NCBI RefSeq assembly: GCF_013359695.1
Contig: NZ_JABFMU010000048.1
Coordinates: forward strand, 14,282 to 51,468
Direction: 5' to 3'
From: Pseudomonas sp. C2B4
GTDB lineage: Bacteria > Pseudomonadota > Gammaproteobacteria > Pseudomonadales > Pseudomonadaceae
Length of the DNA: 37,187 nucleotides
Positions 7,984-15,340 of this stretch are shown in pieces. The translations under genes were made by a program, and so were the position numbers. Numbering within the stretch: position 1 is the stretch's first letter; each line of letters opens with the position of its first letter. Under the pieces are notes generated by a model. It saw only the letters and a program-made list of their open reading frames with translations. It did no database searches and was not told where the DNA came from.

Positions 7984-8119
7984 AAGGCCCCCTACACGTT
8001 GAGTTTGCGGTGCACCGCTGCCAAAGCTGCGGAACTTGCCATTATTGTGCGGCGCAAACTGAGTGCATTACAGAGGCAGAAAGCGCTGGAAAATACGGAT
8101 CAGATGGAAACTGAGCATG

Positions 8120-8158
8120 AAAAAACCCGCTGACCGGTAACGGTTCAGCAGGCTTTTT
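8120..8158. terminator. Bidirectional intrinsic terminator (repeat family copy 1)
   Basis: The hairpin reads CCCGCTGACCGGTAACGGTT then CAGCAGG, flanked by A-run and T-run. It serves the small gene at 8328-8402, transcribed leftward. It is the most divergent of four copies of the same terminator in this window. Confidence 0.8.
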
Positions 8159-8185
8159 CATCGAAACAACACCCCTATCTACCTT

Positions 8186-8288
8186 TTGTAGGAGCGAGCT
8201 TGCTCGCGATGATCGTGAACGATAACGCGTAAAACCAGACGGCCATCGGAGCTCGGGGATTTTTCGCGAGCAAGCTAACGCCTACAGA
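8186..8288. repeat. REP doublet, right copy degenerate
   Basis: The left copy (8187-8212) is TGTAGGAGCGAGCTTGCTCG then CGA. The right, inverted copy (8263-8287) reads GCGAGCAAGCTAACGCCTAC, where AAC stands in place of part of the usual CGCTCC, so the second arm has decayed. Spacer about 50 bp. Confidence 0.8.
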
Positions 8289-8327
8289 TCCCCGAGAACG
8301 GCTGTTATTCCGTTAGGAACGTCAATC

Positions 8328-8402
8328 TTAGGCAAATCCGAGGAATGACAGGACAACCGCGACGATCACAACCAAACCGACGATGTAGATGATGCTGTTC
8401 AT
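8328..8402 (-). CDS. 24-aa single-span membrane peptide
   Basis: The frame encodes MNSIIYIVGLVVIVAVVLSF then LGFA and a TAA stop: one strongly hydrophobic helix and almost nothing else. The ribosome binding site GAGAGGTG is well placed before the ATG, and an intrinsic terminator follows at 8120-8158. I recall near-identical peptides of this kind as conserved unannotated or 'hypothetical' proteins in many pseudomonads; the function is unknown. Confidence 0.7.
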   Translation of the reverse strand: MNSIIYIVGLVVIVAVVLSFLGFA

Positions 8403-8717
8403 ATTTTTCACCTCTCAAGCCTGAAAATGTGGCGGCAAGCGGGGTGACAAAAAGCATCCCACCTTTGCTTGCTAATCAGTCGACAACAACAAAGTGCTGT
8501 TTGCTCCTTGGCTATTCTCGAATACCCGAGTCGGGGCGGCCGTTATGGCCTGCTCGGCGTTACGGCAATGAAGTTTTCGTGGGACGGGGTCAGTGGCTAC
8601 ATCGCCTGAGAAGAAGCTCACTCTGCGAGTGAGTGTTTTGTCTGGCAGCCTGTACTCGACCGTCCGCAGGCGTGATGTCAGTATTGTTCCGTTTTCTATA
8701 TCGGGAGCAACGGTGCC
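8403..8717. other. Gene-free stretch before the LysE gene, with a hairpin
   Basis: This 315-bp stretch holds no convincing gene. It contains a perfect 7-bp hairpin with a 3-nt loop at 8617-8633 (CTCACTC-TGC-GAGTGAG) followed by TGTTTTGT. That looks like a weak intrinsic terminator on the + strand, about 85 nt before the LysE start, and could end a short transcript or act as an attenuator. GGGAG stands before the LysE ATG. Confidence 0.4.
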
Positions 8718-9329
8718 ATGTCGGCCATTTCATCAATCTGGTTTTTCATCATCCCTTTCGCTATCGCAGCCGCGATTCCGGGACCGGCGCAAGGCGCCTT
8801 GATCGGTCAGGTCGTCTCGCGCGGCGGCAGAAGTTGCCTGCCGTTCGTTGCCGGGATGGTGGGTGGAAACGCTTTGTGGCTGCTTCTGGCGACCACTGGT
8901 CTGTCCGCCTTGGCGTTACGCTATGAACAGGTTTTTGTCGCGGTTAAATGGGCGGGAGTGGCCTACCTGCTGTTCATCGCCTGGAAGTTGTGGTCGGCAA
9001 ACGTCACCACGATCCAGCCCCCCGCCCAACGCTCCGCCAGTCGTGGTTTGCTTGCGGGTGCGCTGCTGACCCTCAGCAATCCTAAAGCCGTCATTTTCTT
9101 TGGTGCGGTTTTACCCCATGCGTTCGACCTTGCATCACTGACCGTCGCGCAGGCGCTGATGATCACCGCCCTGGGCATTGCGATAGACCTGACCATCCAG
9201 TTGGCTTACGTGCTGATGGGCATGAGGATCAAGGGCGCCATCCAGTCACCCGGCGCGATGCGGCGTTTGAATCGCACATCGGCTGGCCTGATCACCGGCT
9301 GCGCAAGCTGGATGGCTGTTTCAAGGTAA
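8718..9329 (+). CDS. LysE/RhtB family translocator
   Basis: This 203-aa inner-membrane exporter of the LysE superfamily (amino-acid and small-metabolite efflux) has about six hydrophobic segments. The N-terminal helix ends in AAAIPGPAQGALIGQVVSRG (the family's P-G-P loop), followed by AGMVGGNALWLLLATTGL and the second-half signature GLLAGALLTLSNPKAVIFFGAVLP. Its length is normal. The substrate cannot be inferred from sequence. A hairpin upstream (8617-8633) might attenuate it, and the terminator at 9393-9430 closes the unit. Confidence 0.9.
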   Translation: MSAISSIWFFIIPFAIAAAIPGPAQGALIGQVVSRGGRSCLPFVAGMVGGNALWLLLATTGLSALALRYEQVFVAVKWAGVAYLLFIAWKLWSANVTTIQPPAQRSASRGLLAGALLTLSNPKAVIFFGAVLPHAFDLASLTVAQALMITALGIAIDLTIQLAYVLMGMRIKGAIQSPGAMRRLNRTSAGLITGCASWMAVSR

Positions 9330-9392
9330 ACCTTGCCCATCAACTCTGGCTCAAGCCTCTGAGAAGCGCCTTAGAGAGTATCAAGGGCACTG

Positions 9393-9430
9393 AAAAGCCC
9401 GCTGACCGAGACCGGTTCAGCGGGCTTTTT
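9393..9430. terminator. Bidirectional intrinsic terminator (repeat family copy 2)
   Basis: The hairpin reads GCCCGCTGACCGAGACCGGT then TCAGCGGGC, bounded by AAAA and TTTTT. It lies between the convergent LysE and DUF6124 genes and can serve both. Confidence 0.85.
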
Positions 9431-9461
9431 GCTACGCCTCACATCGAAATAACGCCCTCGC

Positions 9462-9773
9462 CTATTCCTGCGGATCTACGTGATCCAGCACGCGGTTCAC
9501 CGACAACTCCGCAAGGGCAATCATCTGCTGAATGCCCAAGGCCAGATTGCATTTCGGGCCTTCGAGGATAAACGCCAGCTCACTGGCCATGACACTGGCC
9601 GAGGCCAGGGTTTCGCAAGCGTGAACCAGGAGAGTTTCGTTGTTGACGTCGGGGGCGATGGTGAAGATGGGATTGGGGCGGCGTTCGGCCATGGCTGGCT
9701 TGGACGGAGGGGTTAGTGGATCGGTATCAGTGCTGTCGTTCGCGTCCGGGGGATTCGGGGTGACCTTGAACAT
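9462..9773 (-). CDS. DUF6124 family protein
   Basis: This 103-aa soluble protein opens with MFKVTPNPPDAND, the hallmark start of a Pseudomonas-restricted family (DUF6124, related to DUF3077). A Pro/Asp-rich linker follows, then FTIAPDVNNETLLVHACETLASASVMASELAF and a C-terminal helix (LALGIQQMIALAELSVNRVLD). The second half is predicted all-helical. No function is established. The gene follows a 200-nt gene-free region able to form alternative RNA structures, one of which would pair with its ribosome binding site (AGGAG, 9781-9785), suggesting post-transcriptional control. Confidence 0.8.
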   Translation of the reverse strand: MFKVTPNPPDANDSTDTDPLTPPSKPAMAERRPNPIFTIAPDVNNETLLVHACETLASASVMASELAFILEGPKCNLALGIQQMIALAELSVNRVLDHVDPQE

Positions 9774-9988
9774 AGTGAAGCTCCTATGAAAGTGAGCCTC
9801 TCCCCATTTGCTACCACGCTAAATAGGGAGACGACTGTACACGGGGTGGTAGACCGGTCATAGGAACCCGGCAGGCCGAAGCCTCCCATGCACAGCCGCC
9901 ACAAAGCAGCCAGCAAAAAACGCCCTGAGGCGTTCTGGGACCTATGACAACACCGGGCTACCACACCCGATCGCTGAATTGGCAGCGA
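9774..9988 (-). ncRNA. Candidate structured leader / RNA switch upstream of the DUF6124 gene
   Basis: All elements are described in the RNA sense (minus strand). First comes hairpin TCGCTG/CAGCGA (9971-9988). Segment A (9941-9964) carries GTGGTAG, CCGG and TCATAGG. Segment B (9846-9864) reads CCTATGACCGGTCTACCAC and can pair with A over 18 bp. Between A and B lie an intrinsic terminator (AACGCC-TCAG-GGCGTT plus T-run, 9915-9935) and a UUCG-capped AGGC/GCCT hairpin (9873-9884). Downstream, an 11-bp hairpin (9799-9831) holds a second GTGGTAG in its loop, and TTCATAGGAG (9781-9790) includes the Shine-Dalgarno. B is complementary to both of these too, so A and the SD compete for B. The pairings are read directly; regulation is inferred. 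Confidence 0.6.
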
Positions 9989-10274
9989 CGGCGGGAAGGT
10001 TAACGAGAGGGCCTGCCAAGCGCAAGTCCGGAGGGTGATGCCCATCGAGATCAAGCTCCCACAATTGATCTATGTCGTACACAAAGTCTGAGTCTGGCCA
10101 CGGACTCATGTGGCGAGCGAGCTTGTTCGCGCTGGGCTGAGCTAAGCTGAGCTGCTCAGCGGCCCCAATATCAGACGATGCGCTTTACGAGCAAGATTCC
10201 TCGCCACAAAGGCCGGATGAAGACAATTGCTTCCAACGCCCCGTTGAGTTCAATCAAACTCATATCGCCCAATG
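9989..10274. other. Gene-free stretch upstream of the structured leader
   Basis: No convincing gene is present. The stretch contains an inverted repeat GATCAA-N10-TTGATC (10049-10070) and a decayed solo REP (10111-10131, GCGAGCGAGCTTGTTCGCGC). The promoter of the DUF6124 transcript should lie here or just to the left; I cannot single out convincing -35/-10 boxes. Confidence 0.4.
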
Positions 10275-10307
10275 AAAAAGCCCGCTGACCGTCACCGGTT
10301 CAGCGGG
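10275..10307. terminator. Terminator repeat copy 3 / left boundary repeat of the island
   Basis: The stretch reads AAAAAGCCCGCTGACCGTCA then CCGGTTCAGCGGG: a strong hairpin, but followed by TATGTTTATT instead of the usual C-plus-T-run. All 33 bases are identical to 15257-15289. It lies 75 bp after the stop of the nuclease gene and can terminate that operon. It marks where GC-rich DNA gives way to the AT-rich island. Confidence 0.85.
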
Positions 10308-10382
10308 TATGTTTATTGCGGACCGGGCCAAAGCTCTGTTCCCGTGACTCGTACGGATCTAGATTATAACCTTCATCTATCA

Positions 10383-12326
10383 CTACGCGACAATGGACAG
10401 CTTCACTTTTTCGTTCATTTCACCTCGCTGTAAATCTGTAACTAGCTCTAGTATTTTATTTATATTCCTATGAAACTCAGAAGCATGAAGTTCCGCCGTA
10501 GTAAAATCCAAAGAACTTACTAGTAGAGCTGGAAAAACAGGAACCGCCCCATGTATCGAATACCTTTCAGAGTGAAAATGACGCGTTCGCTCTACTCGAT
10601 CACTAGTAGGATTCATAATAATAAGAGCGACAGCTTGTTGATGACCGGTTACTTGCTCATGTATACCATGAACATACTTCATAGTTAACGCTGGGAGATA
10701 CTCCAAAAAGGCTTTCTCATTGCGAGCATATTTGGCATCGATAATAATCGAAAGCGTTTTACGTTGCGGCGCCTCAACGTGTATTACCAAATCGGGACTG
10801 CGACGCGCATGGGGACCGGTAGTACCGCGCCTCCCTATGCTGAAATCCGACAAAGGTGTGGAATTATTTTTGAGCCGCTCTAGCTTAGATCGCGTCCAGC
10901 CTTCACTGTTTACCTGCTGAGCGCCAGATGAGTTATGATGACCATGAGTCCAATATGACGGCTCATACAACAAGCTAATTGTCAAACCCTCAAACCTGTA
11001 ACTAAATTTCGAAATATTATCCACACCCTCATCTATTATCGCCCCCTCAGAACCATCCTGCATTACAAACTGCTCGACTTTCTGCCTCGTAATAAATAAG
11101 CAATAGTACTCGAACAACTTGGGAACCGAAGTGATTGAAAGCAGTTCATCATTCACATCCCAACTAGGCTTTCCGAAGCGCATAAATTCAATCATGCGTA
11201 GAAAAACTTCTCTATATGCAGGGTTTGATTTTGCCTTTGGCGTAAGATACGGAACATTCAAAGAGAGACTATTTACAGGGATTACCTTCTTTAGTTTCTC
11301 CAAGACTACGCTCAACCTTCGATCAAGGTCCGCACAGCGGTCAAACTTATTTTTATTTATTATTTTAGAATATTTATTAATCTGAGTAAAAAAGGAAGAA
11401 TAACCTTTTGGCGGCTCTTTATCTTGCACAACATTTCGAGACCTCATTGACTCCAATATCAGCTTCACCGCCTGCTTCAATAAGATCGCATACCCATGAA
11501 TTACCCTATTCTCATAACAATCACTACTTGTATCAACGTACGACTCCAGTATCTTGTTAGCGCTATAATATTTATCATCAATCTCAAAAAAACAATTCAA
11601 CTGATCATCTGTTTGATAAACCTCACTGGTATTGTCGTTTATCCAAGAAATTGTCGTATCATCAGGAACAGAATGTTCATTGGGTACAACCAAACGCGTG
11701 TGTGCGCGCGACTTGAGAATCGGATTTTTAGATAGAACTCTTATCGCACGCTCAAAGTCTTTCGTATTTCTCTCAACTCTATCCAGATACTGGGTATCAG
11801 AGCGACCTTGATCACCGACGAAACCTGCTCTTAGTCGAGTAACACGAAACACGCTTGCTATAAGGTTAGGATTTTGTGTGCTTAGAAAGCTAATCATGGA
11901 GTCCACACGAGTAGCATTTTCGCTTTTTGCGAGAACTTCAATTTCTTGATATTCGATCAGCGTAGAATTAGCTGATAAACTGTTAGGCAAATCATCACTA
12001 TTCGAAACAGCCTTCTCATCACCTTCGATTAGTAAATCAAGTGAAGCTAAGCCATAGTAGTTTTGAAAAAAGCAATGATGTGAATACTCTCCTAAGCCAG
12101 GAGACCACTCATACACCCATTTACCACCCTCCTCCCTGCGACTAGTTGCATACATTTGAATTTCGTGCAAGACAAGCTTCACTCTAGCCTCTCTATCAAG
12201 AGTAGCAGTGAACTTAATAACATCATCTTCACGAATTTGTGGTCGAGACGTAAATTCGCCGGAGACTATATTCAGAATAGCCTCCTCCCCCTTTCGAGCG
12301 CCTGATAAAAACTCAAGTTTAAGCAT
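10383..12326 (-). CDS. McrC-like DUF2357 / PD-(D/E)XK nuclease subunit
   Basis: This 647-aa protein is the predicted effector nuclease of a type IV-like restriction system. The N-terminal 200 residues are unrecognised. YENRVIHGYAILLKQAVKLIL (about 270-290) matches the ENR-containing helix typical of DUF2357 proteins. The C-terminal domain has a PD-(D/E)XK core: SPDLVIHV (Pro511, Asp512) and IIIDAKYAR (Asp530-x-Lys532), then a helix with HEQVTGHQQAVALIIM. I prefer the ATG at 12326 over the TTG at 12332, because AGGGG sits 6 nt before it. The AAA+ partner ends 10 bp upstream, so one operon is likely. No methyltransferase is present, as expected for type IV systems. AT-rich composition indicates transfer. 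Confidence 0.8.
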   Translation of the reverse strand: MLKLEFLSGARKGEEAILNIVSGEFTSRPQIREDDVIKFTATLDREARVKLVLHEIQMYATSRREEGGKWVYEWSPGLGEYSHHCFFQNYYGLASLDLLIEGDEKAVSNSDDLPNSLSANSTLIEYQEIEVLAKSENATRVDSMISFLSTQNPNLIASVFRVTRLRAGFVGDQGRSDTQYLDRVERNTKDFERAIRVLSKNPILKSRAHTRLVVPNEHSVPDDTTISWINDNTSEVYQTDDQLNCFFEIDDKYYSANKILESYVDTSSDCYENRVIHGYAILLKQAVKLILESMRSRNVVQDKEPPKGYSSFFTQINKYSKIINKNKFDRCADLDRRLSVVLEKLKKVIPVNSLSLNVPYLTPKAKSNPAYREVFLRMIEFMRFGKPSWDVNDELLSITSVPKLFEYYCLFITRQKVEQFVMQDGSEGAIIDEGVDNISKFSYRFEGLTISLLYEPSYWTHGHHNSSGAQQVNSEGWTRSKLERLKNNSTPLSDFSIGRRGTTGPHARRSPDLVIHVEAPQRKTLSIIIDAKYARNEKAFLEYLPALTMKYVHGIHEQVTGHQQAVALIIMNPTSDRVERTRHFHSERYSIHGAVPVFPALLVSSLDFTTAELHASEFHRNINKILELVTDLQRGEMNEKVKLSIVA

Positions 12327-12336
12327 TATCAACCCC

Positions 12337-14934
12337 TCAGAAAAATGAGTAAGACTCCGTTAACTCATCACCTTGCTCGATAATTCCACTCAGCAAATTG
12401 CGCGAAACTTCATAATTGTAGTCTCCTAACTTTTGATGCAGCTGAGAAAGTTTATCTCTATAGCCCTTGCCATAACCATTTATCACTGGAAGTATGTGTT
12501 GAGCGATAGCAAAGTCCATGGCCTTGTATCTCTGGTACAAAAGTTCATTTGCAGTCTTGCAGTATTTATGAATTGACTGAATTTTTCTGGGACTTATATG
12601 TATTGGCGCCGTACGGTTATGACCTGATGAAAGTGTTGTGATAATTGACTTAAGATTACTTTCCTCAGCATCGCTTAGTGCAAATGTAATATCACTTGGA
12701 TTAAACGCTTTATGAAGAGAACTATAAGGTACGGAGCCTGTAAAAACCGGCTCAACCTCATGAAGTGTTGGCAAAGAAAATTGAGCATGTGAAAGAGATA
12801 CCACCGGAGCTCTATCGAGCAACCTTGGTGATAATCTCTCTGTCGTTTCATCGCTATTAATTGTAGCTATGAAACGCAAACTTTTTGGTATCGAGAGATA
12901 TTGGTTTTCAGCACCTTGAATCCCAAGGTTTATTCTATTATCAACACTATTGAACGTATCACTCAGCGTTAAAAAATCACTCCAATAGTGTTCGATGCTC
13001 GATAGATTAGCCTCATCAAGCAGCACCATATTTAGGAAGTCATTAGATAATTCATTATCCTCAATTTCAGCCGCACGCATAAACTCATATAACCCAGAGC
13101 GTGATGGTTGATATATATTTTTCAAGCCATTCCAAAAACCTATCAAATCGCGATTTGATACCCAGCCTTTTCCAACTGGAATATTGAGAAACCTGTTAAT
13201 TTGATCAGAATCAGAGCTATCAGGATTGATCAACCCCATGTGCTTTGCCAACCGACTTACTGTTGAAGTCTTACCTGTACCAGGAGGACCGGCTAGTACA
13301 GTTAAAAACGATTGCATGAAAGTAATTACGAGATTACCAACCTCATCAAAGTTAAACTGACGACCATCCTCTCCTTCTAATTGCTTCCTGAGGCACTCTA
13401 TATAATCTCCGCGAGTGTTATCCTCTAACGCCTTTAAAGACTTTTTAGGAAAATATGGCTTTATCTTTGGCTCATATGTAGTTTTTTGACCACTGAGAAT
13501 TTGACTTATTGTTTTATGCTCAAGCATTAAAGTACTTAAGTCAGGGGAGGACAGTTTCGCCATTTGTCGCTCAACCAGCTTCTCAAGATCATAGTTGGTG
13601 CGCTCGAGCTCCGTAATCTGCTTCTTTCTATCTTCAAGCGTGAATTGAATATGTTGTATTTCTTTAGGAAGCTTAAGCGTTTCAACAAGCTCAGAGAACT
13701 CCGCAGCTGCAACTTCAATACTGGCCTGCAGGTCGTCTTTTGATTTTTCTAACTGTCTGATTTCCTCTTTTAAATCCTCCTGACCTTTTAAGGAGTCCTC
13801 TTTAATTTGAGCTGCTGTTTTTTTCTTTATTTCTTCAATTTCCTTCTCGGAAATTCTTTTTTGCTCTAGAACCTTATGTTCCTCGAGTCGTAATTCTTGT
13901 TTTCTCTGCTCAATCTCGGATGAGAGTTTCGACAACTCCAAATCATTTCTTTCTTTTTGCTCCTCCAGTCTCTTCCTTAACTCTTCAGCCTTATCCTTTA
14001 ACAATACATCCCTATTCTCCCTTACAAATTTCTCTAAGAACTCCCGTCCATTTTGAGTATTATTTAAATATCCATCAATTACTTCTAGCCCTACCCCCTC
14101 CGAGCTTAAATAGCCATCTAAAATCTCCTTAAGCCTATTCAACCTATCGTTGTTTTCAACAGCTTTATTGGTTTTCTTATATGCCTCAATTGCTGCCTTA
14201 AGCTTCCCAGCCTCCGTTCTTGAAAGACTATTTTTATCATTCTTTCCAAATCCGTTTTTCGTATAATATGTAATTAAACCAGAATCCGAGATATAATCCT
14301 GTACGTCATATTCAACATGCTTCGCTCGTTCAAGAGACGATAGATAACTACGTGGTATACCATTAAGCTTAGTCGTTATTAACAAACCACTTTTAACTAA
14401 GTCACTCTCAGTATACTGGGCAATATTATGTGTCTGCAACGACAATGGTGTATTGACCAGGACCGGCGATACACTCCACGAAGAACCATTATGCTGTGCA
14501 GTGAATGGCCCACTAATGAACCCGCCACTCCTAATCATAAAATGAGTATTACTTAAACCAGAATGCGGAATAGTTTCCACTGAACCCGTACTTATATCAG
14601 GCATGTCCATATCAACAACTGGCAAATATGAACTTTTCTCTAGCGGCTTGATTAAATTACTAAACGAAATATACCTTTGCTTGCTCGTGGTAGTCTTCCA
14701 ATCATCCTTCTCAGTTTCGTTCCAAGCACTTATAACAAATAATTCATCCTCTCTAAAACTGTCATCAATTTTAGACTGATACTCATCAGCTATGAATATT
14801 TTATTACCATTTTCAAACTCCTCTGGGTATACCTCTCTTGGAGGCTTACCATCCTCTTCAATTATAAGAGGAATCACAACCCCAGTATTACCTTGAAAAT
14901 GCGAGTGCGATTTTACTGCTATTAATCTAGACAT
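12337..14934 (-). CDS. McrB-like AAA+ NTPase with long coiled coil
   Basis: This 865-aa protein is the predicted motor and recognition subunit of the McrBC-like pair. Residues 1-200 form an unrecognised N-terminal domain, possibly target recognition. Residues 240-305 are helical. Residues about 310-460 are a long charged coiled coil (ELRKRLEEQKERNDLELSKL and so on). The AAA+ domain at 535-800 has Walker A GPPGTGKT (549-556), Walker B MVLLDEAN (636-643), a sensor/McrB-signature position IATINSDET (689-697) and a probable arginine finger in LLDRA (Arg708). McrB proper has MNTAD at the signature, so NTP preference (GTP or ATP) is uncertain. The coiled coil fused to McrB recalls the CoCoNuT class. 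The ATG follows TAGGGGA. Confidence 0.82.
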   Translation of the reverse strand: MSRLIAVKSHSHFQGNTGVVIPLIIEEDGKPPREVYPEEFENGNKIFIADEYQSKIDDSFREDELFVISAWNETEKDDWKTTTSKQRYISFSNLIKPLEKSSYLPVVDMDMPDISTGSVETIPHSGLSNTHFMIRSGGFISGPFTAQHNGSSWSVSPVLVNTPLSLQTHNIAQYTESDLVKSGLLITTKLNGIPRSYLSSLERAKHVEYDVQDYISDSGLITYYTKNGFGKNDKNSLSRTEAGKLKAAIEAYKKTNKAVENNDRLNRLKEILDGYLSSEGVGLEVIDGYLNNTQNGREFLEKFVRENRDVLLKDKAEELRKRLEEQKERNDLELSKLSSEIEQRKQELRLEEHKVLEQKRISEKEIEEIKKKTAAQIKEDSLKGQEDLKEEIRQLEKSKDDLQASIEVAAAEFSELVETLKLPKEIQHIQFTLEDRKKQITELERTNYDLEKLVERQMAKLSSPDLSTLMLEHKTISQILSGQKTTYEPKIKPYFPKKSLKALEDNTRGDYIECLRKQLEGEDGRQFNFDEVGNLVITFMQSFLTVLAGPPGTGKTSTVSRLAKHMGLINPDSSDSDQINRFLNIPVGKGWVSNRDLIGFWNGLKNIYQPSRSGLYEFMRAAEIEDNELSNDFLNMVLLDEANLSSIEHYWSDFLTLSDTFNSVDNRINLGIQGAENQYLSIPKSLRFIATINSDETTERLSPRLLDRAPVVSLSHAQFSLPTLHEVEPVFTGSVPYSSLHKAFNPSDITFALSDAEESNLKSIITTLSSGHNRTAPIHISPRKIQSIHKYCKTANELLYQRYKAMDFAIAQHILPVINGYGKGYRDKLSQLHQKLGDYNYEVSRNLLSGIIEQGDELTESYSFF

Positions 14935-15255
14935 AAATCCCCTACAAAAAATTAATTAAGTATTTTATGTTTTTAACTAGATACATTTAGTTCATGAGGC
15001 TTCCTGCCATGAGATTCGATGATGACCTTGAGCCATCACAAGGCAGCCTCATCTTACTTTTCTCTCGCGAAAAGGGGAATCTGAAGGTAGGAAAAATCAA
15101 CACACAGATTGAGAGGCCTTTCTGAGGCATCTAGACAGCTGAGTTTGCTCTCGGTCTCAGTTCAGCAGAAGTCTATAAATTTTCTGTCCCTCCAAGGTGA
15201 AGACCCTCTAACCGAAGGTATTTCAGCTAAAAATAGAAATGGTTGTTTGGGCAAC
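14935..15255. promoter_or_regulatory. Upstream region of the McrBC-like operon with structured element
   Basis: There is no gene in these 321 bp. The operon promoter, reading leftward, probably lies in the AT-rich first 60 bp (TAAAAT within 14960-14975 is a candidate -10). Next to it is an imperfect hairpin: TGAGGC...TGCC (14995-15008) pairs with GGCAGCCTCA (15042-15051) around a 33-nt loop that holds further short complementarity. It could be a transcription-level control site or an island-end remnant. Confidence 0.4.
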
Positions 15256-15294
15256 AAAAAAGCCCGCTGACCGTCACCGGTTCAGCGGGCTTTC
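15256..15294. terminator. Terminator of mqo (repeat family copy 4) / right boundary repeat
   Basis: An A-run, the hairpin GCCCGCTGACCGTCACCGGT then TCAGCGGGC, and a T-rich tail (TTTCTTTTC) form this copy. It is positioned 46 bp after the mqo stop on mqo's strand. Bases 15257-15289 equal 10275-10307 exactly. Confidence 0.88.
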
Positions 15295-15340
15295 TTTTCT
15301 GCGGTTCAGTCAGCCCCACCACATTGGCAGGACAACCGAA

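Larger units (their letters stand above)
10308..15256. mobile_element. AT-rich defence island between duplicated terminator repeats
   Basis: About 4.95 kb differs plainly from its surroundings: A/T-rich codons, frequent AAT/TTA/ATA and no REP elements. It carries only the two McrBC-like genes. Exact 33-nt direct repeats (10275-10307 and 15257-15289) bound it, each a copy of the terminator that ends mqo. No integrase or transposase is present. Acquisition by transfer, with recombination at the terminator sequence, is the simplest reading; the repeats' role as ends is inferred. Confidence 0.65.

Noticed and set aside
7300..8290. CRISPR array suggested by recurring palindromic repeats
   Set aside because: The repeats are inverted REP pairs with irregular spacing, not direct repeats with uniform spacers, and there are no cas genes.
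9713..10054. 113-aa minus-strand open frame overlapping the DUF6124 gene start and its leader
   Set aside because: Its composition (Arg/Ser/Cys-rich, no domain) and overlap with the terminator and complementary stems fit an RNA element read as protein. Any conservation of the translation would follow from RNA conservation.
10308..10382. Possible tRNA fragment or att site at the left island edge (GACTCGTACGGATC region)
   Set aside because: No cloverleaf or TTC-A-A arm could be built, and the sequence is not repeated at the right edge; only the terminator is.
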